Positions 1 through 12,900 of a DNA stretch of 64,000 nt are shown one piece after another (within the stretch, counting starts at the first letter, position 1; each line of letters opens with the position of its first letter). The stretch is from NCBI GenBank assembly GCA_014607495.2, contig CP053172.1, positions 6,338,888-6,402,887 on the forward strand, read 5' to 3'. Source of the stretch: Carposina sasakii. Taxonomy: Eukaryota; Arthropoda; Insecta; Lepidoptera; Carposinidae. The notes under the pieces were generated by a model. It ran no database searches. It was given only the letters and a program-made list of their open reading frames with translations, and was not told the origin of the DNA. The position numbers and the translations under genes are program-made.

Positions 1-122
1 TTATTGTACTTTTATATTTCCCACGGATGATTATTTTATTTAACTTTAAATAAAACGAAACCAACACCTTATACATACATCGTCAAACTCACTTTGGTGT
101 AGCTTATTTATGTATGTATATA

Positions 123-500
123 CAGGATGATTTTTGGTCGTCAACGTTTCCGAAAACTACGGAATCTCCTCATCATCACGATCATTTTTCTCCATGGAAG
201 CATACCTGGGAAGTGTCTGGTTTCCAAAATATTAGGGTCCAAAGTTGAGTAAATAGACTGCGTTTTTCTGCATAAATGCACATAGACGCGCGTAGCAGGA
301 TTTTTTCACGAAAAATAATTAGTATCTGTCTATAAAAAAAAACTAACATAAACACTAGACACTATAAATTTCGCACGATCAGGGAATTTAAAAAAAATTA
401 AAAAAAAAAAAATCCCAGCATTTTTTTTGGCATAAACTTACTTTATTTCATTTATAGAATACGTACCCTTCGTTAAAGGTGGCCACAAAAAAACACCCTG
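123..500. mobile_element. TA-flanked MITE family A, copy 1
   Basis: About 350-390 bp with short ends CAGGRTG and CACCCTG, flanked by TA. One side carries GGTCGTCAACGTTCCCGAA, the other GTACCCTTCGTTAA. No coding capacity. Nine copies in the window; this one lies upstream of the first PRKDC exon seen. Confidence 0.75.
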
Positions 501-628
501 TATTATAAAATTATTAATAAAGAAAATGGAAAAAGTTCCTCACCCGAGTGGGAATCGAACCCAAGACCACCGCAAACCGTGCCAGCCGCTATAACCACTA
601 AGCCACCGGGTCAATTGTATATATGGTC

Positions 629-895
629 AAAGAGGAATAAGACATAATAGAGCGCTAATGTCCTTCTAACTGCCTCGATGCACCATGAGACTTTCCGGTA
701 CCTCAAAATTCCAGACACTTAGATTGCATTACTGTACATGACAGTACATTAGTAAAGTAGTACATTACTGTACATTACAGTAATGCAATCTAAATGTCGA
801 GTACTGGGATCATGAGGTACCGGAAAGTCTCATGGTGCATCGAAGCAGTGAGTAGGACATTAGCACTCTATGTCATCTTATTCCTCTGTGGTATA
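629..895. mobile_element. Foldback (palindromic) MITE
   Basis: Two arms of about 120 bp face each other: GGAATAAGACAT, GATGCACCATGAGACTTTCC and GGTACCTCA recur inverted on the right. The centre is built from TACATTACTGTACAT repeats. Relatives are at 7238-7520 and 62055-62410. Confidence 0.7.
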
Positions 896-913
896 CTTTT
901 ACAGCGTTTTCAG

Positions 914-3900
914 AGCCAATGGATGACGTAATGATGTCTATAGATTCCATATTACATAATCTACTGAACTTTGGACAGGTATGTGATTTACTCTTTTGTT
1001 TATAACCCGACTGCCCCAAAAGGGGGTTATGTTTTTCAAGTGTATATTTGTATGTATGTATCTATACATTTCATTGGCACACACAAGAGCCTAAACGTCT
1101 TGTCGCATTTGAGCTTGACTCGTCTTAGTAGTGAGTGACACTGGGTCAAAGTTTTTACGCATTCTGTTTTTTTTTCTTTAAATAAACGACGTTATATTGT
1201 ATGCAAGTATATTCTTCTATGCTGCTCTGGAAGTGAAAAAAAAACGTATAATACTACAGCTTCTTCTCTTTCCGGGCATACTGTACAAGTCAGTAGAGGG
1301 ACAAGAGGGTCTTGGTGTTTTGTAGGCGATGGGCTGACCACCTGTCACTACTAACCGAACTTGTACATCTCAACTATACCCTCAAAATTGGTCAGAAGTG
1401 GCACCATGTGGTTCTATCGGCCCTTGGTGCTCTGCCTACCCCGTAAGGGATAAAGGCGTGATTATATCGAGGGGTGAAAGGCTGTTTGGGATAAGCGCCA
1501 TATATATAAATGGCGCTTATCCCAAATAGCCTTTCACCCCTCGAAATATATGTATGTAAATATATACTAGAAGTTATAAAATAGAAGATCATAAAACCTT
1601 GTTTTACAGCTAGTACCAGAAGCTTTACAAGCGCTGTGCGTTGAATTCTGTACATCATTAGCTACTAGTCCAGACAAAGGGTTTGACTTCAAGCGGACTT
1701 TGTCCCGTCAGATCGCAGAATGCCTGATGCAGGCGGGTGGCGAAATGACGCCGTTTTTAGTCGAATTGTATAGAGTGTTTATTGATGATGCTACGCCTGG
1801 GGATGGGTGAGTGTTTTGTTTTTAAATGTCTTTGTAAAAATATTTGTTTTGTTTTTGACTGTCTATTGTTGAGAAAAATATTTTTAATGGAGTAGTAGGT
1901 AGTGATCCTGCCTGCGACGCCATAGGTCCTGGGTTCGAATCCCGGTAGGTGCAAACATTGATATGATGAATATCGACGTTTGTTTCAGAGTCATGGATGT
2001 TTCTATACTTATCTATGTATTTATATACCGTTGCTTAGTACCCACGACACAAGACCTTAGGGATATTACTGTGGGACTTGTGAAGTGTGTGAATATTTAA
2101 TAAACACCAATTTTGATACAGTTTTCCGGAATCGATAGCGAAACTTCGAGAATCAACAAAGAACACGGAAGGAGGAGATTTGATCAACGTGCTGTACGAA
2201 GATATTTACATTAGAACCAAAGGATATTCTCAGATCGTGTTAGGGTAGGTTGTCTCACATAGTGACCGTTCGTACATTTAAGCAGGATGTTTGTTTGTAA
2301 AATTTTATTGCCAAATTCCAGTCTGATGTAATTCACCCCACAATATATTTTACTATACAAGGTGTTTGTGACAGCCAGGCAAATATTGATACCATGACTT
2401 CAGACCATGATTCTGAGGCGGAAAACATTGGATTTTTTTTAGTATAGATAGAACAATTTGGGTCCTTTGCTTGGAAATATGCATGCGAACTATTGTGTCT
2501 GTGGTGTGGTGTTTGTTGTAAGTTTTGTTATGTATTTTGTATGCTTTCTTTCCTATGTTTGTATGCCAAAATGGCGACGCACAGAGTAACTAAATCTATT
2601 ATTGTATTAATACAATTTTATACCTGTGTATCACAAACAAATCGATTTGAATTTGACATCAGACCATGATTCTGAGGCGGAAAACATTGAAAATTATCGC
2701 AGGAAAATTCCAAAATTTTCCGACATTTTTTTTTCATATTTTCAGGGAAAATATGGTTTAGTTGGTTTAATTAGGCCTTAGATAATGGCTTAAACGTAAA
2801 AAATTTACCAAAAGATGAAACGAATTTTTCAAATAGTCAGATTACCTATATGAAGAATAAAATTGATGCTGTCATTCTCTAAATACATAGTTTGGTCTAT
2901 GTAGTTAGTTTAGTATCATCAGAAAGTCGGCCCCTAATTTTTTAAAAGTTAAGTGCATATACAATTTTACAAGAGATATTATCAAATTTGTTTCAGAACA
3001 CCAGATCCCGATAATGATAATTATGATGTCGATATGAGTCACAATCCTGATTTTAATATGGAAGGTAAACTCCGTTCGTTTTATTACATACATACAGGGT
3101 GTGTGTGACAGCCAGGCAAATACTGAAATGCTGAACAAGTACCATTAATTTGAGTTATACGACAGTGTTAAGGCTCGAGCACACCGGATGCGTATGCGTG
3201 CACGTAAGCGTAAACGTACACGTACCTCTGAGTTTAATGTATAGAACTGTCACCGCTTGACGTCTAAGCTTACGTCTACGCATACACATCCGGTCTGCCC
3301 GTGTCTATACAGTACCATACATTACAACTCAGAGGTTTACGTGTACGTCTACGCTTACGTGTACGCATACGCATCCGGTGTGCTCGAGGCTTTATTACTT
3401 GTAAGAAATGCATTTTTAATTTGATTATCCGCAATGTTTGCTCTCCGCGCCAATTGTATCGGGCGATCCTGTGACTAGTTAAATGGGCTTATTGGTTATT
3501 GTGTGACACATTGTTGTCTTTTGGATCACTTGTGACTCTGCTTTGGGGTTGATCAGTTAATTAAACTTTTTTGAGCGTAACTTTTTTTTTCAAATTCATC
3601 CATAGGTTAAAATTTTGTTTTTTAAATCATTAACTAAGGCCTTCTTAATTAAACGAACCACACTATTTTATTCCTGAAAAATTTAAAAATTGATTTGCCT
3701 TGTTGTCACTTTCACCTTGTATAGTCACGCGCATTATCCCCCAAAAGAGGTTGGGCAGAAGTGAGGAATTCAACACACCCATTTTTCACCAGTTAGCCTA
3801 AGTCCCACGTGGTAAAGGGGGGGGTTTCCTTACTTTACGTTTTTCGGTATAAATGCAAATAAAAATACTGTGATCATCCCCGTAATTGAATTTCATTCAT

Positions 3901-6900
3901 CCCCGTGTATTTTTCGAAATTGCGAAGTCACAAACATGTGTACCTGTCGCAGAAAAAAACTACAAATTAAGCAAATTTTTCTTGCAGATTTGAAACAAAT
4001 CTTCGGTAAACTATCGAATTGGGACGATATTCGATCTCAAGACAAGAGACAGATACAACGTGACTTGCCTCGACTATGGACGACGCATGGCGATGATAGC
4101 GTAACTACTCATACTGGTATGTAACTAATATCATCATTTCAGCCCTGGGAAGTCCACTGCTGGACATGGGCCTCCCCCAACAACCTTCATACCGACCGGT
4201 CGGAAGCAGCCTGCATCCAACCGACACCCGCGACCTTGGTCAGATCGTCCGTCCACCTCGCGGGTGTCCTTCCCACGCTGCGCTTGCCGATACGTGGTAT
4301 CCACTCTAGAACTTTCCGACTCTATCGGCCATCAGTAACTAATATACCCTACTAATATTATAAACGCGAAAATTTCTGAGGATGTATGTAATGGATGTTT
4401 GTTGCTCTTTCACGCAAAAACTGCTGAACGGATTTTGATAAAACTTCACTATAATACAGGATGTTTTTTCATTGCCACCCTTAACGAAGGATACGTACTC
4501 TATACGTCAAATAAAGTAAGTTTTTGCCAAAAAAAAATACTGGGAAACGACGTAAATTTTTTTGAAATAAAATTTTTAGTTACTTGATTGGGAGAAATTT
4601 ATAGTGTCCAGTGTTTATGCTAGTTTTTTCACTACACGCGTCAATGTGCATTTATGCAGAAAAACGCAGTCCAGGTATTTACTCAACTTTGGACCCTAAT
4701 ATCTTGGGATACACTTCCCAGGTATGCTTCCATGGAGAAAAATGATCGTGATGATGAGGAGATTACGTAGTTTTCGGGAACGTTGACGACCAAAAATCAC
4801 CCTGTATAGTTTTCAGAATAACATAGGCTACTTTTAAATATATATGAAAACATAGGAAAATATTTTTATCCAAGCAAACGTTATTGCGATAATAGCAAAT
4901 TTTTTTTAGCTGGTATGTAACATAAAATAAATACATACGTGACATGTGACAAGCGTGTTGTGCGCTTCAGCGCGGTTGCTCATAAAGTATTGCTATCTCT
5001 TTTGCGCTCATGCTAACTGTATCTTGTCACTCATTACTGCATTTGAATAGTTATCTAAAAAAATATTGTAGCTATCGAAACGCATCGCGCGGTTTGTCAA
5101 CCTATCTACAGTTGTAATAAATTAAAGCATACGACGGATTGGTGACCTTGCGACATCATAGCTCCTGAGTTTGAAATCTTGTAGAGATTAGCTTGCCATT
5201 GTACATGCATCTCTTCTTTTATCCTATTTTACAATAAGGAATAAGAATATAACCTATTATCACACACTTCTCCATTAATATAATCCGTTAGGATATGGTT
5301 GATCGTTTCATCTTTAAACATTGTGCTGAGGGATTCAGCTTTGTTTGCCGAGATTTAGCTAGTGTATAGCTATCGGGATGAAAAAGTAACGTTGCCAAAA
5401 ACGTATTTTTTATCATATTTATTTTATTTATTTCTTCATAACTCACAATAGTTCGTGCCAACAGTGTTTACATATAAACCATTACTGGTTTTTCTGAACA
5501 CTGCCGTCATCCCTCTTCAAGCGCAAAAAAAAAACAAAAACTATAAATAAAAAGCTACAACACACCTACTTATCCTGCATCTAACATTACAATTTAATAT
5601 ACCTACTATCCACCGAGCTAAACTTTTAGTGTAAAAGAGATGGTCAAATTCGTCATCTGAGTTAAATGACCCGACAGTTCAGTTGGTTAAAGCAAAAGCA
5701 CGGTTTGCAAGAGGTCGTGAGTTCAAATCTCGGGTGATTTTTTATTTTATTTTCTTAATAATATTTATAAAATTTATTATTACAAAACGAGTAATAAAGC
5801 CAAGAAATCATATTGTTTCAGATGAACTTACATGGCTAGGTAAGCTAGTATCGGCATACAAGGGAGTGAACATACAAACATCACATCGCTGGCTCAGACA
5901 GACGGACAGATGGCCGGCGAATGCCTTTCATGTAGCCGCTGTGAGTATATAAAGTGTTTTACTCGACTACGCCAAATGGGGGTTATGTTTTTCGAATGTA
6001 TGTATCATGGAGAAGAAATAAAAGAGGAGTAGCTGCTAAGTATATTTTCATACAAAAATAGTGTGCCGCGGAGCGGGGGTGAAGTATGGAACGAGGGGAG
6101 CATTGAACACTGTAGCCCTGCCCATTCACATAGAAACCACCTTGTAGTAACTAGTCAAACTACTTGCTCATTATCAATATGGTTCAAGATTGTTTTACTA
6201 GTGCAATTACTCATCACTAGATGGCAATATTATACTTAAAGTATATAAAAACATTTTCCCGCGATAAAAAGTAGCCTACCTATATGTTAAGTGGGACCTG
6301 TCACAATATATTCGTGAAAACTGCATCGAAATCGGTTCAGCCGTTTCTGAGAATAGCGTGCACAAACGCACAGACAAACCGACAAACAGACAATAATTCC
6401 GAAAATCATTTTTTTGGGTGATATTGCGTTGATAAAGGTCTCCTATAGTATTTTTCCGCATAAATCTTCCATGTACAGACAGCGATCCGTTACATTTTTA
6501 TTATAATGTTGTATATATATATATATATATATGTTGTAGGTAGTGGAAGCATTACAAGTAATCTCTACGCGTCAATCAGACATGGGGCAGTTGAAACTAT
6601 CGTGTGAGGTGAACAAACGAGACTGTTTAGCGGAATGGGCGGCCAGGCTTATGGTCAGGTTAGTACTCCTGCAGCCGTGGTGAGAGCGAGATGTCTCACT
6701 TTTAAACGTCAAACTCACAGAGCTATTAATAACTAGATAAACTACGTGTATGTACTTTGCATGTAAAAAATAGACTTAAGAATTAGAATAGACATTCGTT
6801 CTCGAGCAAGGACTGAATGAATTAGGGCTGATAGAAGTGTTTTGCAATCCCTTTTTAAACACCAAGTAAAAAGTAAGTAGACTTGCCTTGTCTAGTCATT

Positions 6901-9900
6901 ACTTAGCTCTGTGGATTTGACGTTTAAAAGTGAGACATCTCGCTCTCATCAAATTCATCGTACCGGTGCTGTGCTGTGTTATTCAAAAACACGGCAAAAA
7001 TCATGTATGTATGTATATATGTTTCCTTTTTTTGTTCCTGTACTGATGCGGGGCTTCACTAGAACACATCAGCTGCATCTCCTTCCATGCATGTCGTAAG
7101 AGTCTACTAAGGATATATCGTTTGATCACAAGTTAAGCGACTTCGTTCGCGAGAACTTTGCAATTTCCTTAATTTCGGGAAATCCTTTCTTAGTGGACGT
7201 AAACGTTACAAAAGGAAGCCAATACCTTAGTCTTGTCATGGAGTAATAAGATGTAGACATAGAGTGCTAATGTCATACTAACAGTTTTGATGCACCATTG
7301 GACATAGTTATGCAAACGGGAGCCAACCCACATATACAGTAACATCGAATACTAAAAAAATTTACAGATTATTTTGATGTTTACAAGGTCGATAGAAAGT
7401 TCATTTTTGAATGCTTATGTAGCCTAAAATTTTATTTAAAGCATTAGTGGGTTTGTTCCCGTTTGCATAACTACGTCCCATTAGACTTTTCGGTACCTCA
7501 CAATTCCAGTCCTTCATCATCATCATCATCATCATCATCAGCCAATTACAGTCCACTGCTGGACGTAGGCCTCTCCCAGGGCACGCCACAAGACTGCCAT
7601 GGGGGGTATTTGCCCATAGTCACCACGCTGGGCAGGCGGGTTGGTGACCGCAGTTTGTATTTTGGACTATGTTGTCAACACGGGAGGCGCTGCTGCCCAC
7701 CTCCCGGAAACCCTTAATCGCCTCGTACGATACCCACGGGCAGACATGGGGTGGTACGAATTCTACTCTGCCGGCACCACGCGGCTATTTAAATAAAGTT
7801 TATAAAAAAAACAGATGCACTCTCTATTCCGTTACTCTCATAGTCCGATGGGACGGAAAGCCGACACGACCGGAGAGAGATCAGGCGCAGGACCAACGGT
7901 TTTACGTGCTTTCCGAGGCACAAGCTAAGTGACAATTTTACAACATTAAAATCTGTACATGAAATAAATTCATCGGTACATGCCCGTGACTGGGATCGAA
8001 CTTACGCCTTCCGCTTGGAAGGTGCACGTCTTAACCACTGGGCTATTATATGTACCTATATGTAGCATATATCTTATGTTGTCAAATAATATCAAATAAT
8101 CATAATTTCAGAGCGAAATACATACCACAGTTGTCCCAAGAAGAAAACGCTGGTTTGCTGTCTCGCTCTAACGAACTAGCGTGGTGCGTGAGTGCGATCG
8201 AGAGGGGACTACCCGCTTTGGCATTACAATGCATCGAACGGAATCGACCGTAAGTATACAGGGTGAAAGTGATCGAGGGAACATATTTATATGCTGCCTG
8301 GTTTCAATGCTACGAGAAACCTTCCTCTTAAATAACTATCTAATAAAAAAAACCGGATCAAAATCCGTTGCGCAGTTTTAAAGATCTAAACATACGAGTA
8401 CATAGGGACAGAGAGACAGCGGAAAGCGATTTTGTTTTATAATAATTACTAGCGGTCGCTCACGGCTTCGCCCACGTGAGAGTGCATTACTCCTGTGCGA
8501 AGCCGGGGCGGGTCCCTAGTTATACATTATAAACTTTCCTCGTGAATCACTCTATCTATTTAAAAAATCGCATCAAAATCCGTTCCCTAGTTTGAAAGAT
8601 CTAAGCATACATAGGGACGGACGGACAGCGGCAAGCGACTTTGTTTTATAATATGTAGTGATGTAATGTAATTGACGGCCGACTGGTCTAGTAGGTAGTG
8701 ACCCTGCCTGCGACGCCATAGGTCCTGGGTTCGAATCCCGGTAGGTGCAAACATTGATATGATGAATATCAATGTTTGTTTCCGAGTCATGGATGTTTCT
8801 ATACTTATCTATGTATTTATATACCGTTGCTTAGTACCCACGACACAAGACCTTAGGGATCTTAATGTGGGACTAGGTTAATGTGTTGTGTAGTGTGTAT
8901 ATATATATTAAAAAAAAAAGAAAAAAAAATTATAATAGAATTCACGTATTTTTTTAAACATATTTAGTGCAAATAAAATATATTTATTGATTGAATGTTA
9001 ACAACAGTGAATGGAACTACGAGAATGAGTTGCAAGCGTGGCTGCCCCAGTACCTGATAGCGAAGCGACAGATCGCTATCGGGGATAACGATAACGATGC
9101 GCTGCTGAAAGTCCTCGAAAAAGGAGGTAAGGCTTTGTTATTCGTGTTTAAACCCGCTAGAAAACGAATACAGTAATACCCCGCTTAGCGCGACCCCGTT
9201 ACGCGCGGTTTCACTATAACGCGAATTTCAAATTTCGCGCTCAAATGCCTCGCATTACGCGAAAGAGTGCGTATAAACATAATGTAGTCATTAACTTCTC
9301 TATGGTCGCGGGATCCCCGCTTTCTCTGAATATTCTCATTCAGGTTTGGACATATTGCAGAGTATAGACAATAATGATGACCGTGTCTTGACCGTGTGTC
9401 AAACAATTAAAAACAGTGTTGGGTGTTATGAACGTATTTTACAAGAACGTAAACAAAACGCTACCCAAAAGACAATAGATGTATTTTTCCGTAAAAAATA
9501 AGAGTATGTATTGCATAAAGTGTTCTTAGAATTAAAGTGATTGATTAAAATGATTTGTATTTTTTTGTATTAAATTTTGACTTGTTTAATCATAAACCTC
9601 GATATACGCAAATTTCAGTTAACGCGTTTTTCTTCGGAACGTATCCCTCGCGTAAAGCGGGGTATTACTGTAATGTCATGTCTATGGTCTAAATAAGGGG
9701 TTCCCAAACTTATTTTGTCTACTGCCCACTTTGAGAATAAATTATCTTTTATCGCCCCCATTTTTTCACCAAATTCAATTTTTTTTTTCAAATTCAAAAT
9801 TATTTATTCGACATGAAAGCATTAACAACTTGTTTGTCGATTGTCTAATTATATGTTACTTTCTATGTTCGCACCCCAAAAATGAAACCACTACCAAACA

Positions 9901-12900
9901 AAAAAGGAGGTGAATTTAAACAACCCAAAATAAATAAATCGCAAAGCTTTTGCTTTGGCAACGGTCACCACCCCAAGGTGCGATTTGTTACGGTCTGTCA
10001 GGCATAAGTTAGCGATTCGGGGCTTAATAGCCACCAACGTGGAGCTAATAAGAGTTAAGGATGCCTAAAGACGAAATCCAGGAGAGCTGCTTATATAGTA
10101 CGAGTAGTTTATAAGTAACATTAGGTTACTCTACACAACTACTAGCCTCTACACAACGCCCCAATTTTTTTTCTGGGTCTCTTACCGCCCCCCTTTAGGC
10201 CTGCAGCGCCCATAAGGGGGCATTATCGCCCACTTTGGGAAAAGCTGGTCTAATTCATATAGGTACATATGCATCTCAACTATACCCTCAAAATTGGTCA
10301 GAAGTGTCACCATGTGGTTCTATCGGCCCTTGGTGCTCTGCCTACCCCGTAAGGGATAAAGGCGTGATTATATGTATGTATGTACATATGCACACGGCTT
10401 AGAGTAACTAAAATGCTTCCATGGAGAAAAATGATCGCGATGATCTCCTCATATTCCGTAGTTTTCGGGAACGTTGACGACCAAAAAACATCCTGTACGA
10501 TTAATATTACACACACGTTACAACACATTGACCTGGTCCCACACTAAGATCCCCATCTTCTAGATCTTGTGTCGTGTTGTTAAGTTCAATCGATGTATTT
10601 ATGTATGTAAGTTCGCCCATGTACCAAAATTTTTTTTTTGTGTGTACAATAAAAAATTTTATTATTATTATTATTATTATTATTTTTCAGAGCAATTGTG
10701 GATGAAAACTTCGGGCACTCCTCAGGATGTGCTTACCACGAACAGGGTTATACTCATGTTACGTCACGACTTGGGAGGTGAGTACCTAATACTGATAACA
10801 TACATACATGTAGTCACGCCCATTCGCCCCCAAAAAGGTTGGGTAGAAGTGTGCAAATTCCATTCCCACAAGGTTGGGCAGAAGTGTGCAAATTCCACTC
10901 CCACAAGGTTGGGCAGAAGTGTGCAAATTCCACGCCCACTTTTCAACAGTTAACTTATTGGGACTTGATAGCCGGTCGCTAGATTGTTGTATTTGTGTGT
11001 TAAAAGCGGCGGTAGGCTCACCCCTTACTACGTGAGACTTAATAGGCTGTAGCGGAGCCACCTATCGGACGCAAGACAGAACTAATGCAAAAATCCTAGA
11101 ACGCGATATCGAAGTTTCTCACAACGATTGAAATATATACATGGGCCGAACAATAACTAGTGGCCCGGTGGGACCGGAACCGCTTACCTTTTTACCAAGT
11201 ATGTATGTAATTTGACGGTCGATTGGTCTAGTACGTAGAGTGACCCTGCCTGCGACGCCATAGGTCCTGGGTTCGAATCCCGGTAGGTGCAAACACTGAT
11301 ATGATGAATATTGATGTTTGTTTCCGAGTCATGGATGTTTCTATACTTATCTATGTATTTATATACCGTTGATAGTACCCACGACACAAGACCTTAGGGA
11401 TCTCAGTGTGGGACTAGGTTAATGTGTTGTGTAGTGTGTTTATAGCTGGAGTCTGTTTCAATAATTCCTATGCTTGATTTCAGAACTCGCATTCTTTGTA
11501 TGCAGTGACACAGAAAATGTGGTCATACACATAGTGACTAGCGCCATCTTCTGTCATATCTCTTTTTGTTTTTTTGTTTTTTGACAGTATTAACACCGGA
11601 ACTACTAGAAGAGTCCATGAAAGAGATAGACATACAAAAGAGGAGGACAGATATACCTGAGTTTAATATAAACAACTCGAAGGAAATAAAAGCTTCGTAC
11701 ACGTTCTCTATCACATACTATGATGTTTTGTATGATACGTGTGGTAAGTGTACATACATAAATATACATATATGTATACAGGGTGTTTTTTTGTGGCCAC
11801 CGTTAACGAAGGGTACGTACTCTATACATCAAATAAAGTAAGTTTATGCCAAAAAAATGCTGGGAAAAAAAAATATTTTTTTTTTATATTTTTTTAATAC
11901 CTTGATTGTGCGAAATTTATAGTGTCTAGTGTTTATGTTCGTTTTTTTATAGACAGATATTAATTATTTTTCGTGAAAAATCCCGCTACGCGCGTCTATG
12001 TGCACTTATGCAGAAAAACGCAGTCTATTTACTCAACTTTGGACCCTAATGGAAACCAGACACTTCCCAGGTATGCTTCCATGGAGAAAAATGATCGTGA
12101 TGATGAGGAGATTCCGTAGTTTTCGGGAACGTTGACGACCAAAAATCATCCTGTATATACACGACTAGTGGACGCCCGCGACTCCGTCCGCGTGGACTAC
12201 AGAAAAAATAAAAAGTAGCCTATATGTTAAGTGTAAAAAGTAGCCTATATGTTATCGCGGTTGTCGTAAAAAATTAATTCACGTTTGTCCCCTTCCCGTG
12301 GGAATTTCGGGAAATCCGTTCCCAGTGCTTCCTCGGGGTCCCAAATAAACATATATGCTCAACTTCAGATTCACATGTTTAACCGTTTTCGTAAAAAATA
12401 AATAATTCCCGTTGGTCTCCTTCCCGTGGGAATTTCGGGAAATCCGTTCTAGTGTTTCCTCGCAGTCCCTAATGAACATATATGCCCAATTTCAGCTTCA
12501 TATGTATAGCGGTTTTCGTAAAAACTATGAATTCCCGTTTGTCCCCTTCCCGTGGGAATTTCGGGAAATCCGTTTTTAGTCCTCCCTCGCTGTCCCCAAT
12601 GAACATATATGCCCGATTTCAGCTTCATATGTATAGCGGTTTTCGTAAAAACTATGAATTCCCGTTTGTCCCCTTCCCGTGGGAATTTCGGGAAATCCGT
12701 TTTTAGTCCTCCCTCGCTGTCCCCAATGAACATATATGCCCGATTTCAGCTTCATATGTATAGCGGTTTTCGTAAAAAATATAGAATTCCCGTTGGTCGC
12801 CTTCCCGTGGGAATATCGGGAAATTCTTATAGCCTATGTTCATCCAGGTCCAATAAGGATTCTAACGGTGAAAGAATTTTTGAAATCGGTCCAGTAGTTT

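Noticed and set aside
7463..7932. Open frames with CCPPPGNP-like peptides (also 13645-14184, 20409-20597, 24586-24777)
   Set aside because: They fall in copies of the LINE 3' tail and nearby dispersed repeat; the same peptide recurs at each copy.
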